Below, piece after piece: positions 32,971 to 44,000 of a stretch of DNA of 64,000 bases (positions within the stretch are counted from its first letter, which is position 1; each line of letters starts with the position of its first letter). The stretch covers positions 124,001 through 188,000 of the forward strand of contig DDWT01000033.1 in the NCBI GenBank assembly GCA_002347365.1, read 5' to 3'. The position numbers were made by a program, and so were the translations under genes. Source of the stretch: Actinobacteria bacterium UBA2279 (GTDB lineage: Bacteria; Actinomycetota; Coriobacteriia; Anaerosomatales; Anaerosomataceae). The notes beneath the pieces were generated by a model. That model worked only from the letters and a program-made list of their open reading frames with translations, did no database searches and was not told the DNA's origin.

Positions 32971-35342
32971 CCGTTGCCGAGTGTCGCCGTCCGACGATAC
33001 CGCCCATCGCGTGGTTGGCCGTGGCTGCGTGGTGCGGAAGCGTGGCGGGCGAGTCACTGTGGTGGGCATCTCGAACACACGGGAGAGTGGAGACGTCGTT
33101 GGTCGGCGCGGCCCTGGCATTCGGCATCATTCTCCTCACGGCAGCGCGGCGCTCGAGGTACCGTCCTGTAGCGGCGCTGGTCGTTTGCGGCGTCGTGTTC
33201 GGTGCCGCGCTCTCCGGGATTCAAGGCGCGCGATGCGACAGTGTTTCCCGCGTACTGCAAGACGCGGGTGCTCGGGAGTGGACGGGGAAGGTAGCCGCAG
33301 ATCCGAAAGAGGGCGCCTACGGAGCCCGCGTCAATGTCGCGCTCGTTGGACCGCCATGCGACGGGGTGGTGGCTTCCGTCCGCTGGCCGGCGTCGGCACA
33401 CGAGCCTGAGATCGGACAGGCGGTACGCTTCAGGGCGATTCTTGAACCTGCGGTGGCTGATGAGGTGTATGGCCGGGAGAACGTCCGAGCGGGCGTGATG
33501 GCGTCAGGCAACGCCTGGGTGGCAGATACCGTCGGCTGGCCCACCGACGTGAGCGGTAGACTGTCGCGTTGGCGCGCCCGAGCTAATGCGAGTCTGGCCG
33601 AGGATGACGGGTCCGGTGTCGCACTGTTGCGAGGGATCGCGCTGGGCGACCGAAGAGCGCTGGGCGGCAGCGCTGTGGAGCAGGACTTCCGGGTCCTGGG
33701 GCTCTCGCATGTGCTTGCTGTCTCAGGGATGCACCTCGGACTGATGTGCGCACTGGCGTTTGGCGTGAGCAGGCTGCTGCGGCTGCCCCGAAGAGTGGGT
33801 CTTTTGGTAGCGGTTGTCGTCGGGACATGTTTCGTTCTGGTGACCGGTGCGCCCACTTCGGCGGTACGTGCCCTGCTGATGGTGTGCGTGGGGGCGACGG
33901 CCGAGGCGATCGGCGTACGTCGCGACGGGATCGGCAGTCTGGCAGCCGCAGTGATAGCGCTGGTCGCCGCGTCTCCGTGGGGCGTGTTCTCGCTGGGTCT
34001 CCAGCTTTCGGTGCTGGCTGTCGCCGGGCTTCTGCTATACGGACGCCTGGCGTCTGCGTGGGCAGCTAGCGGCGCCGGCCGGTTTGCGCGGCCGGCGGAG
34101 TTGATGTCACTTACGATCGTCGCTCAGGTAATCACCGCACCGGTGACAACACCCGCATTCGGCATGTTCTCGATACTCGCTCCTTTGGCCAATGCGATCG
34201 TCTTGCCGTGTCTGCCTCTGGCACTCTCCGCGGGCGTGTTCGGTCTACTGCTGAAGAGTGGACCAGCGGGTGGGATAGGACATGCGGCGATCTTCGTGGC
34301 CGAGACGACGCTGGCTGTACTGGCGTGGATCGTGGCGCGTGTTGCCGCTCTTCCGGGCGCTGCGGTGATGATGGGCGGAAGCGCCGCATCGCTCGGCGCC
34401 GTGATAGTGGTACTCGGCGTTGGGGTGTGGATCTGGTGGCCCGTTCCCGATAGTGAACGGAGTGCTCGGGTTGTGATCTGCGCCGCGGGTGCGCTGCTTG
34501 TCATCGTTGCGGTTGGTGCACCGGTCGGCCGGGGAGCGAGCATCACGGTGTGCGATGTGGGGCAGGGCGACGCCGTGCTCGTGCGCGATCACGGGCGGAC
34601 GCTGCTGGTGGATGCCGGCGCCGACGAGACCTCCCTGCGTGAGGCGTTGGCTCGCGCGGGGGTACGACGGCTCGACGCCATCGTTCTCACACACGCTCAC
34701 GATGACCATACAGGCGGGCTCGAGGGACTCACAGGAGTCGTTCAGGTCGGATGGGTCGGACTGCCGGCAACGATCGAGGAGCGTGCCCGCAGCGACCTGG
34801 AGATCATCATCCATCGATTGACGCCTCGTGGCCGTGTCCAGGTGCGCACACTGCGCGTCGGCGACTCGTTCACGCTGGGCGCCTCCAGAGTGGAAGTCCT
34901 GTGGCCGGAAGCGGAACACCCGGTCTCGGACAACACGAACGACACGAGCGTCGTGCTGGCTATACATCGCGGGACATTCGATGCAGTTCTGACCGGCGAT
35001 GCCGAGGGACCGGTGCAGGAGGCTCTGGCGGCAGCGGGAGCGCTCGAGGACATCGAGGTGCTCAAGGTCCCCCATCACGGGAGCGAGAACGGACTCACTC
35101 AGGTCGGACTCGCGTCGTGGAGACCTGAAGTGGCGGTGATCAGCGTCGGTGAGGGGAATCGCTTTGGGCACCCGCACGACTCAGCACTCGAGATGTTGAT
35201 GTCGAGCGGTGCGCGAGTGTACCGCACCGATCAAGAGGGTGATGTGACCATTGAAGTCGGGGAGCGTGGATTCCGTGTGACGACCCAGCGCGTGTGCGAG
35301 AATGTGGTGCACAGTCGCGCGAGTATGCGTGCATCACCGTAG
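32967..35342 (+). CDS. comEC: DNA-uptake channel ComEC/Rec2
   Basis: 791 residues. It has an N-terminal DUF4131 region, a polytopic competence domain (HVLAVSGMHLGLM near residue 250) and a C-terminal metallo-beta-lactamase domain starting near residue 525 (VCDVGQGDAVLV, then LTHAHDDHTGGL). This is the full-length form with all three parts, expected to carry single-stranded DNA across the membrane. With comEA it suggests natural transformation ability, but the pilus genes are not in the window. Confidence 0.94.
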   Translation: MTVAECRRPTIPPIAWLAVAAWCGSVAGESLWWASRTHGRVETSLVGAALAFGIILLTAARRSRYRPVAALVVCGVVFGAALSGIQGARCDSVSRVLQDAGAREWTGKVAADPKEGAYGARVNVALVGPPCDGVVASVRWPASAHEPEIGQAVRFRAILEPAVADEVYGRENVRAGVMASGNAWVADTVGWPTDVSGRLSRWRARANASLAEDDGSGVALLRGIALGDRRALGGSAVEQDFRVLGLSHVLAVSGMHLGLMCALAFGVSRLLRLPRRVGLLVAVVVGTCFVLVTGAPTSAVRALLMVCVGATAEAIGVRRDGIGSLAAAVIALVAASPWGVFSLGLQLSVLAVAGLLLYGRLASAWAASGAGRFARPAELMSLTIVAQVITAPVTTPAFGMFSILAPLANAIVLPCLPLALSAGVFGLLLKSGPAGGIGHAAIFVAETTLAVLAWIVARVAALPGAAVMMGGSAASLGAVIVVLGVGVWIWWPVPDSERSARVVICAAGALLVIVAVGAPVGRGASITVCDVGQGDAVLVRDHGRTLLVDAGADETSLREALARAGVRRLDAIVLTHAHDDHTGGLEGLTGVVQVGWVGLPATIEERARSDLEIIIHRLTPRGRVQVRTLRVGDSFTLGASRVEVLWPEAEHPVSDNTNDTSVVLAIHRGTFDAVLTGDAEGPVQEALAAAGALEDIEVLKVPHHGSENGLTQVGLASWRPEVAVISVGEGNRFGHPHDSALEMLMSSGARVYRTDQEGDVTIEVGERGFRVTTQRVCENVVHSRASMRASP

Positions 35343-35361
35343 GCAAGCGACCGGAGTACAT

Positions 35362-36336
35362 GTGGCAGGCAAAGGTCTGGCGGAGCTCAAGCCCGTCTAT
35401 CTCATATGGGGAAAAGAGGAGCTGCTTCTGACGCAGGGCGTCCAGAGGTTGCGTGATCGCGTGGCCGAGGTCGCCGATCTCGATTTCAACTACGATGTGT
35501 TCGACGGTGAGAGCGCCGAGGTTGGCGCGATCATCTCCGCAGCCAACACTCTGCCGTTTGCCTCGGAACGCCGGCTCATCATCGTGAAGAACGTGGACAA
35601 GATGGCTGCGGCCTCTCACGCCGAGCTGGCTGCCTATGCGGCGAATCCGGCGCCCACGGCATGCCTGGTTCTTGTCGCGGCAGGTGTCTCTCGGACCGGC
35701 AAGCTCTTCAAGGCTGTCGACGCACTGGGTGGGGCGGCCGAGTATCGGGCGCCGAAGCGCAACGACTATCCGTCCTGGGTCGTGTCTCACTTCTCCTCGA
35801 AGGGTAGGGAACTCTCGTCGGATGGCGCGGAAGCGCTTGTTCGCGCGGTGGGCCGTGATCTCAGACGCCTTGACGTTGAGGCCGAGAAGATCATCGCGTT
35901 CATCGGGGACAGGACGCGAGTCAGCCGTGAGGACGTTGAAGCGGTGGTGTCCGAGACCGCCCCCACGAGTGTGTTCGAGTTCCTGGATGCGATCGGCGCG
36001 CGAGAGTCAGCCAGTGCCCTCGGGCTACTGGCCGACCTCCTTGACGGCGGAGAGTCGGTCATCGGTATGCACGCCATGGCGGTTCGTCACGTGCGAACAC
36101 TGCTCAGCGTACGCGCCCTTCTCGATCGTGATGCGGGTCAGCATGAGATCGCGGGCCAGATCAAGGCGGCCGACTGGCAGGTCCGCAACTACGCCCGTCA
36201 AGCACGTCGGTTTGAGGAATCCGAACTGGTCGGCGCGCTACTTGCTGCTACAGACAGTGAGATGAGCATGAAGACGGGCGCAGAAGATCCGCGTGTAGCG
36301 CTTGAAAGATGGATAATCTACGTCTGTCGGGAGTAG
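35362..36336 (+). CDS. holA: DNA polymerase III delta subunit
   Basis: 324 residues from the GTG at 35362 (GGAG five bases upstream); the frame extends back to 35302 inside comEC but without a ribosome site. Clamp-loader subunit. AAA+-like N-terminal region with PVYLIWGKEELLL, then VVAAGVSRTGKLFKA-type sequence, and an alpha-helical collar domain. Position after comEC and before rpsT is the usual one, but here a cytochrome gene intervenes. Confidence 0.92.
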   Translation: MAGKGLAELKPVYLIWGKEELLLTQGVQRLRDRVAEVADLDFNYDVFDGESAEVGAIISAANTLPFASERRLIIVKNVDKMAAASHAELAAYAANPAPTACLVLVAAGVSRTGKLFKAVDALGGAAEYRAPKRNDYPSWVVSHFSSKGRELSSDGAEALVRAVGRDLRRLDVEAEKIIAFIGDRTRVSREDVEAVVSETAPTSVFEFLDAIGARESASALGLLADLLDGGESVIGMHAMAVRHVRTLLSVRALLDRDAGQHEIAGQIKAADWQVRNYARQARRFEESELVGALLAATDSEMSMKTGAEDPRVALERWIIYVCRE

Positions 36337-36345
36337 TCGAGAGCC

Positions 36346-36374
36346 TTGACCAGGGCATTGGCTGCGACTACCCT
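36346..36374 (+). promoter_or_regulatory. Candidate promoter of the 7-heme cytochrome gene
   Basis: TTGACC (36346-36351), 17-base spacer, TACCCT (36369-36374). The -35 is good and the -10 is weak. It would give a leader of about 45 bases. Confidence 0.5.
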
Positions 36375-36426
36375 ATTGTTGTGCACAGATTCGTTCAGGT
36401 AGTGCTCGCACGTGAGACTGGGACAC

Positions 36427-37479
36427 ATGGGAAACACGCGCACGTTCGAACTGAAGAAGCTGGCCGTGAGCGCACTCGTGGCGTTGGCAGTCGTGGCCCT
36501 TCCGGCCACGGCTTTGGCGTTTTCTGACCCGAGTTTCGAAAGCCCCTTCACCTGCGATCAGTGTCACTCCACGAGCAGCGCGTCGTCAGCTGATTGGGAA
36601 GGCAACGGGCCTCACGGGCTGTATAGCGCAACCACCCAGAAGTGTGGGGTCTGCCACTCGGTTCATGAGGCGCCTGCCGATGGGATACTGCTGCTCGCTG
36701 AGGCAACCGTGTCCGGGACATGTCTCTCGTGCCACGATGGGACGGGTGGAACCGCCCCGTACAACGCGATCGAAGCACGTGGCGGCGTCGTTCTTTCAGA
36801 CCATTCGATAGACACGACCTCAGTCGTACCCGGTGGGTCTCAAGAACTGTCTTCCGTACTCGGCTGCAGTGACTGTCATAGCGTTCACGGAACCGGCGTC
36901 GTTGCTCCCTTCTACAGGGATAGTGGCGTTGCGCTTGGCGCTCAGGTTCTCACTCAGTCTGACTCTTTGCTCCGCAGTGATGTGAACACCACCGCGGCAG
37001 GAGCGTTCCCCGTATATGGATCACAGTGGTGTGCCGCGTGCCATGATGACCGGCACTCGCAGTCGGGTGGCGCGATCAACCATCCGGTCAACACGAGCTA
37101 CACGTTCGGCTACGGGGAGATCACCACGACTGAGGGCCTGCTGCCTGGGAATCCACCCCGAGCGTACGGGGATGGCAGCGATGGGACCTACATCGTGGGC
37201 ATGGGGATGACGAACGCGGGCTACATCATGGCGCCTGCGACAGCGTCCGCCGACGGTCGTGTTGAGAACCGTCAGGATCCCATTTGCCAGCAGTGCCACG
37301 AAGACGCACGTGACGTCGATACCACGTTCAACGCGGACTACTCTGATCCGAATCCGATAGCGGCTGGCTACAACCCTTTGTACCTGACGTTCCCTCACCA
37401 GAGCACCAACCGGCGGTTGCTCGTCGAGACGAACGACGACCTCTGTATGAACTGTCACGCCTTAGCCGCGCTGCCGTAG
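36427..37479 (+). CDS. Exported multiheme c-type cytochrome, 7 CXXCH
   Basis: 350 residues from the ATG at 36427; the GTG at 36412 would add five residues. A clear signal peptide (KK, hydrophobic core, ALA) has its likely cleavage after A31. Seven CXXCH heme sites run from C43 to C340 (CDQCH, CGVCH, CLSCH, CSDCH, CAACH, CQQCH, CMNCH). Motifs such as C-H-S-V-H and additional histidines could provide distal ligands, as in NrfA/OmcA-like and doubled-CXXCH cytochromes. No membrane anchor beyond the signal is seen, so the protein may be secreted or held by partners. It starts its own transcript between holA and rpsT. The electron partner is unknown; the neighbouring giant cytochromes are natural candidates. 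Confidence 0.88.
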   Translation: MGNTRTFELKKLAVSALVALAVVALPATALAFSDPSFESPFTCDQCHSTSSASSADWEGNGPHGLYSATTQKCGVCHSVHEAPADGILLLAEATVSGTCLSCHDGTGGTAPYNAIEARGGVVLSDHSIDTTSVVPGGSQELSSVLGCSDCHSVHGTGVVAPFYRDSGVALGAQVLTQSDSLLRSDVNTTAAGAFPVYGSQWCAACHDDRHSQSGGAINHPVNTSYTFGYGEITTTEGLLPGNPPRAYGDGSDGTYIVGMGMTNAGYIMAPATASADGRVENRQDPICQQCHEDARDVDTTFNADYSDPNPIAAGYNPLYLTFPHQSTNRRLLVETNDDLCMNCHALAALP

Positions 37480-37504
37480 GGTACCCATCGATCTGAGAAG
37501 ACGA

Positions 37505-37536
37505 AGAGGACCGCGGGATCGTTCCCGCGGCCCTCT
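37505..37536. terminator. Bidirectional terminator between cytochrome and rpsT
   Basis: Stem 37505-37518 with 37523-37536 around a TCGT loop, with one A-C mismatch; the inner 8 bp are perfect. It lies between two converging genes, and pyrimidine-rich flanks occur on both strands. Confidence 0.65.
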
Positions 37537-37561
37537 CTGCATTTGAAGCGTTAGTGCCGGC

Positions 37562-37825
37562 CTACTCCATGCCCGCTACGCGGTTCATGACTCCCGACTT
37601 GCGGTTAGAGGCCTGGTTCTTGTGAATGACGCCCTTGCTCGCGGCCTTGTCGAGAGCGCGGCTGGCAGCCAGCGCGGCCTCGGCGGCAGCGTCCTTGTCA
37701 CCGGTGGTGACGGCGGCGTCGACCCGCTTGACCGCAGTCTTGAGCGCGGACTTGACGGCCTTGTTGCGCTCCGTCGCCTTCGCATTGGTCAGGATGCGCT
37801 TCTTCTGGCTCTTGATATTTGCCAC
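37562..37825 (-). CDS. rpsT: Ribosomal protein S20
   Basis: 87 residues, full length; MANIKSQKKRILTNAKATERNKAVKS at the N-terminus (quoted in parts: MANIKSQKKR, ERNKAVKS) is typical S20. It is the only clear minus-strand gene in the window. A GGAAGGA ribosome site precedes its ATG, and a good promoter lies at 37889-37917. It is the expected housekeeping gene between holA and lepA, but inverted and flanked on both sides by cytochrome genes. Confidence 0.96.
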   Translation of the reverse strand: MANIKSQKKRILTNAKATERNKAVKSALKTAVKRVDAAVTTGDKDAAAEAALAASRALDKAASKGVIHKNQASNRKSGVMNRVAGME

Positions 37826-37888
37826 TGTGTGTCGTTCCTTCCGAAATCAGGTGGTGCCCGTCGCAGTGGGGTGCGGACGAACCTGAGT

Positions 37889-37917
37889 AGGATAGCACGG
37901 GCTATCAGCGCCCGCAA
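37889..37917 (-). promoter_or_regulatory. Promoter of rpsT
   Basis: On the minus strand, TTGCGG (37912-37917), 17-base spacer, TATCCT (37889-37894) with an extended TGC before it. It gives a leader of roughly 55 bases. It is divergent from the cytochrome promoter at 37954. Confidence 0.7.
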
Positions 37918-37953
37918 CGAAAGCGCATCGAAGAATGCGATTCGTCACATAGA

Positions 37954-37983
37954 TTGTGGCAGCGGGTGCCGATAAGGTAGGCT
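37954..37983 (+). promoter_or_regulatory. Candidate promoter of the giant cytochrome gene
   Basis: TTGTGG (37954-37959), 18-base spacer, TAGGCT (37978-37983). Moderate match. The 37826-38051 gap (226 bases) otherwise holds the divergent rpsT promoter and a small CGCG-TTTT-CGCG hairpin near 38022. Confidence 0.45.
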
Positions 37984-38051
37984 AAGGCAGCAGAAGGCGA
38001 CACAAGCAAGCCAGGTGGCGCGTTTTCGCGTACTCCGAGAAGGGCGGTATC

Positions 38052-41000
38052 GTGTCAACTAGGATGCGCTGGCCCATGACCATCATGATCGCGACCGTTG
38101 TCGTGATTTTCTCGGCTGGTGGCCTTGCTGCTATCACCGAGACTAATGCGCGTGATGCGGTCTCGGGTTCGGCCCCTTCATCTAGTGCTGGTTCGCTCCC
38201 TGATTCAGGTCTTGGTAGCGGGTTGCCGGCGAGCGGAGAGGTCTCGCCGGGCGAGGTTTCGGTCTCGGGAGAGCGCGCGTTGGTCGGCAGTACGAATGTC
38301 CCGGTCGCAGGGCTGCGTGGGCCCGTCGCTCCCGGTGAGGATGTCGGGGGTTTCAAGGCACGCGACGATTCAGGACTCCCTACATCCACGCCGCCGACCG
38401 AACCTGTCACAGGCGATGCGCCGGCTCCGACTGTCGTGGCTGGCGATATGGCTGACACGGTGTCTTTCGTTCCCCCTACGGGCGCACTTAGGGCGCGCAT
38501 CGTCTTAGTCGATGGCAGCTCGCGTACGGTCGTGGCCAATCTTGACTCCTCGCGTACGCACGTCACACTCCCCGTGGACTCGGCGGGATATCGGACGTAT
38601 CAGGTCGAGTACACCATGAAGGGCAGACGCGTCCTTCGGTCGGTGACAGCAGTCAACGACCACGTTGAGATGTCTGCCCTGGTCGGCGTCGAGGGTGAGC
38701 GATTGCGTTCGTCCAACGGCGAAGTGGATCTCACCTTGCCCGCCGGCGCATTCGAATCGTCTACTACGGTGTCGGTCGTGGAGCGAGAGGAAGATCTGCC
38801 GTCGGCCGGCATCCTGAGGCTTGCCGGGGTGTATGAGATAACGCCCTCGGGTCCATTGGGCGCATCCGCACGCCTGCGCGTCCGCTATGACATGGATGTG
38901 GAGCACTTCCAGGTCGCGGCCCGTCTGCTGGCTGCTGCGGGCATCATGACATTGGACGAAGTGAGCGGGGAGTGGGTGACAGGATCGCCGGACACCACCC
39001 GGTCCGCCGATGGCTACATCGAGGGCTCGCTCGATCACTTCAGCTATTGGACTGGCGCGACCATCCAGCCTCATGGCACCAACCCGACCAAGACCGACTA
39101 CTGCACGGGGGTCTGTCACGATCTGTCGAGTGGTCCCGGCTCCGGCGTGAGGCTGGAGGCCCGTGACTCGGCGGTCTGCTACAACTGCCATGGCAATACG
39201 ACGCATACCGATGGCCCTGCGGGAGCCACCGGCGATAACGTAGAGGGGTCTTTCTATCAGTGTGACGGGCAGACCACGCCTGCCTCGGCCAGTACCCATC
39301 CGGTCGCCGAGGGCGATCTGTACTGTACGACCTGCCACAATCCCCATGGCGACCCTGCGAAGACCCTGGGCCTCTTGCGCTCCTACGACGCCATCACCGG
39401 CAAAGCCGTCACTTCAGGGGAGGCGTACTGTTGGAGCTGTCACGGGGCAGTCAAGAACCGTAAGATCGACCAGCTCGTGCCCGGCTACTACACGCGTTCC
39501 GACGGCGACAAGAAGACATATCTGATGGGCACAGCCCACGCTGCAGTGGAGAGTACCGGCAGCTCGGGCTCGGTCTGTGCAACCTGCCATGCACCACACG
39601 GTTCTGCCAACGGTTCGCTCATCAAAGCAGGTGAGATCAACGGTCAGTCGGTGACAGGCAATGACGCCTCACTGTGTCTTGCCTGCCATGACGCACCGGT
39701 CGGCGCGTATGCCGGTGAGACCATGTACCAGGGCACGCTGCACGGCACAGTCTCAAGTTCGACCGCCGCCGCGACGGTACTCGCAAGCTCCGGCGCGAGC
39801 GCTGGGGGCTGCCAGAACTGTCACGATCCACATGGCACGGCGAACGCCGATTACCTGGTCAAGCCCTCGAGTGAGCTTTGCGCCGGTTGTCACGATGCTG
39901 CGGGGCTGACATACCCTGCCGACTACAGCTACCGCGGCCCGACGGCGTTTGACGGCTCCGGTCACAGCAGCATCACGCGAAGCCTCACTCGTGTCAGTCT
40001 CGACCCCACCGGCGACGGTTTTGCGGCCTGGGAGTCGGCCGTTGAGCCCACGCCGTCTTCGCCCGGACAGGCGATCGGTGAGGCCGGACTTGCGGCGCTG
40101 CGATCGCTCGATAGCACCCGACAGACGACAGGGTTGCAGACGACGACGGGTGCCTACGACTACCAGATGTACCGATTCAAGTTGCCGGTGACAGTCGGGA
40201 ATGTCCTGACCGCGACCCTGTCATGGGCCGGATACGGTGAGGAGACCGCAGGCTATCCTGTGGTCGTGTCTCTGTGGCGACCCGGGTCCGGAACATGGGA
40301 ACCGGTCGCGAATCGTGTCATGGGCACACAACAAGCCGTCGAGGCAGCGATTCGGACCGCCGACCACGTTGACGCGCAGGGCTACGTACATGTCATGGCC
40401 AAGGCGCGCTATGTCAACGACGGACAGATAGTGTCCGGCCCTACGTTCACGACTCTTACTAACACGAGTGTGCGTGTCGACTGGGTGACGGCCGGGAACA
40501 CGACCTCGTGGGTGGACCACGGTCTTACCACCGCCTACGGCACGAGCACCGGTTCCGACACACGGTCTACCGCGCATTCGGTGACGATCGCCGGCCTGGG
40601 CGTAGGTACGTGGCACTTCCGCGTGCGCTCGGCCTCCACCAATCCCGGCGAGAGCTACAGCTCGGCGGACTTTGCATACGCGATTCCTAAGCCTACGGTG
40701 ACTACTGCCGTACCCGGCTCCCAGACCTGGCTGGGGACCCCCCTCACCACGACCGTGAATTGGAACGCGATGGCCGGTGCCGCGACGCCGTACTCCTACC
40801 GGGTCCAGCTCTATCACGGCTACAAGGGAGGAACGCTTCTCAGTACGTCCAGCTGGCTAGCGGATCTCTCCTATACCTACACTGACCTGAACGCTCCAGG
40901 CTATTACTCATGGCGTGTGGAGGCACGAGACAAGGACGGAGTCTCTCACGGTTGGTCGGACTACGGCCTGTTCTACTTCGGGGACGGAACGGCGACCGGC

Positions 41001-44000
41001 TCCTGCCCGTTCCTCTTCACTGGGACCGGTGAGGAGTATGTCTTCGAGGCGGACCTCTTCACGGCTTCCAGGATAGGCGGCCAGAGCGCGACGGGGTTCA
41101 TGCAGCCCAACCCGAATGATGCCTACATCCTCAAGAACCTGCCTGCCGAGGTAGACGGCAGGGTCGGTTTCAAGCTTGTCGAGGAGCGCTACGAGGTCGA
41201 TTACCTGGACTCACTGCGGTTGTACGCCATCGACGCGCCGGCCGGCACGCGGCTGTGGGCGCAGAAGGCTGTGGCCGGTAAGCGCTTCTTCCCCGCGATA
41301 GAGGACGCCGTGCATACCACCCGCATGCTGCGGTCGCCCGTCTCGGCGGTGAGGACGGACACCGGCGCCGACATCTTGGTATCGATCGCAGAAGACGACG
41401 GCACCATAGTCGAGCTGAACGAGGACTCCGAGACCGACTTCACCTACAAGACGCTGGAGATCGACTTGGGGCCTGATGTCGCGTCCGCCCCGCAGGTGAA
41501 GATCGTCATGAACGCGGTGTCGGAGTTCCCGGTCACCCCGGAGGGCATCGAGCGCCGCTTCACCTTCGGGCTGCCAACGTCGCTGCAGGTGCAGGATCTC
41601 GACGGCACCTGGCGGGTGGTTCCAACGACGGTGGGCGCCGTGCCCGCCGCGCCCGAGTTCGTGCGGCCATACGTCTTCGATCTCACCAACGCCACGCAAG
41701 GGACCACCGGCAAGGTGCGCTTCACCTTCCTGTTCCGCACGCTGATCGATTGGGTGGCGGTCGATACGACCGCGGACGAGCCCGTGACCATCACTCCACT
41801 CCCGCTTGAGCGCGCTTCTTTGAGCTATCACGGCGTGGATGAGGAGATCAAGACGCCCGGCGCGCCGACGATCGAGTACGGCCTCAATGTGACGGACGGT
41901 GCGTACTTCCCCGGGGCGTACACCCGCTACGGCAATGTGGGGGAGCTCCTGGTCGACGATGACGACCGGTTCGTCGTGATGGGCCAGGGCGATGAGATCT
42001 CCCTGGAGTACGGCGTCGCTCAAGTTCCTGCAGTGGGTCAGGAGCGCTCGTACCTCTTCACCGCGATGGGCTACTACAAAGACATGAAGACCGCAGTGCC
42101 CAAGACGGTGGAGCCCCTGCCGTTCGCGGCAATGAGCAACTACCCGTACCCCGAGACGGAGAGCTACCCCACGGATGCTTTCCACACCGACTACCTGCAG
42201 ACCTACAACACGCGTGTCGTGGGAGAGGACGGCGTGGGCCAGGCATCTTCCGTAAGCGTGTTCCGCTCCATGCTGCGGGAGCTTGTCTCGGTAGCGACGG
42301 ACATCGGCGCGGAAGTGCTGGTTTCGGCCGACGGCAGTGACGGGCTGTTCCCGGTAAACCATCGCTCACTCAACACCGACCAGGTGTCTTTGAAGCTGAC
42401 CGTGGACGGGTCGTCAGCGGACACGGGCGCGTGTCTCGCCTGTCATGCGGTACATGGAGCGACTGAGGACGGCGAGGAGCTCACAGGAGGTCGTTCGGCG
42501 TCGGACGGACGCACGTGCACCGCCGACGGCACCGGAGGGTGCCACGACAATGCGGCCAACTCCGCCTCGGGCATCGATATCCGCGGGCGGTTCACCGCCA
42601 ATGCCGACCCGCGTGCGCATCACGACGTCTTGCGCGCCGACCAGCTGAACACGGGGGCGCGCACCGCCTGTGGTGACTGCCATAACCCGCATGCGAACAA
42701 CGCGGTGGACAAGTACGCCGACCCCGACGACATATCGGTGTCGCCCGGGTCGGCGCTTGCGTCGATGCTCTCGGCGAGCGGCGAGGTCTACGTGTTGGTC
42801 GGCGCCGCGCACGACGCCACGAACCCGGTGATCTCCAATATCGCGCGTTCTGCTCCCGGGGCGAGCTATGCTTCGCCCACGATCACGTGGACGACCAACG
42901 AGGGTGCCACATCCTGGATCGACTGGGGTGTCACGACCGCCTACGAGTTGGGCAACCAGAGCAGTGGTACTCCCTTTGGCAACAACGTGCGCGTGACATC
43001 GCATGCCGTTCAGATGACAGGACTCACCCCTGGAACCACATATCACTACCGGATTCGCACGGCAGACGCGCTGGGCAACACGTCGTATTCGGCGGACTTC
43101 ACCTACAAGCCGGTCGCGCCGCCCACGGCGCCGGTGATGTCAGACCTCACGACCGTGACCGGTACCACAGGGTGGGGTCCGGTAGCCGCTCCACTCGACG
43201 CGTCCACGGTGGCGAGCAGTGACGGCCACGGTGTCGAGTATCAGTTCTACTACTCGGGCTACTACTCACCGTGGCTGGCAACGCCGGCCCATACGACTCC
43301 TGCCATCTACTACGATGGTCTGGGGTCGGCACGGGTGCGTGCTCGCGATGCGGTGGACACCTGGGCGGTCTCGGACTGGTCGGCCTACGACATCTTCTCC
43401 ATCACAAACGCCGCCGACACGGGCTCCTGTCCGTTCTTGTTCTCATGGGATGGTGCGAACTTCGCCTGGGAGGGCGACCTCTACACGACCGGCAAGCTTG
43501 CCAGTCCGCGTGCGAACGGCACCTATCAGAAGCCGAACCCACATGACTACTACGTGTTGGACAACGGTCCGGCTCTCAAAGACGGTCAGCTCGAGCTGAG
43601 ACTCGTCGAGGAGCGCTTTGAGACCGACTACCTCGACACCTTCAAGCTGTTCGCCATCGACCTTCCGGCGGATCAGTCCATCGCTGCCGAGAAGATCCCG
43701 CAGGGGGGCGTTTACGAGGACCTGGCCGAGATCGTCCACACTGTATCGGCCATACCGGCATCGATGCCGGCGACCGTCTACCCGGGTGGCGAGGACGTCT
43801 CCACGCAGATCGCAGCATCCGACGGGGAGCTTGCGCTTCTCGGTGATGATGTGGAGCAGCCTTCGTACCACTCGCTGGAGCTCGATCTTGGCGACCTGGC
43901 AGGTGCCGAGACGGTGCGCCTGATCGTGGAAGGCATGTCCAGGTTCCCGGACACCGAGGAGGGCAAGGCGCTCTCCACTGCCGGCGTTCGTCAGAAAGTC

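Noticed and set aside
37826..38051. c-di-GMP (GEMM) riboswitch upstream of the giant cytochrome, as found ahead of some Geobacter cytochromes
   Set aside because: The gap lacks the conserved GEMM sequence blocks; only promoters and a tiny hairpin are visible. The leaders at 36375-36426 and 47581-47739 also lack them.
41211..42362. Minus-strand open frames of 380-420 codons opposite the giant cytochrome (also 43443-44708)
   Set aside because: Both lie opposite the two SCPFLF modules and are His/Arg/Val-rich antisense shadows; their similarity to each other simply mirrors the repeat on the coding strand.
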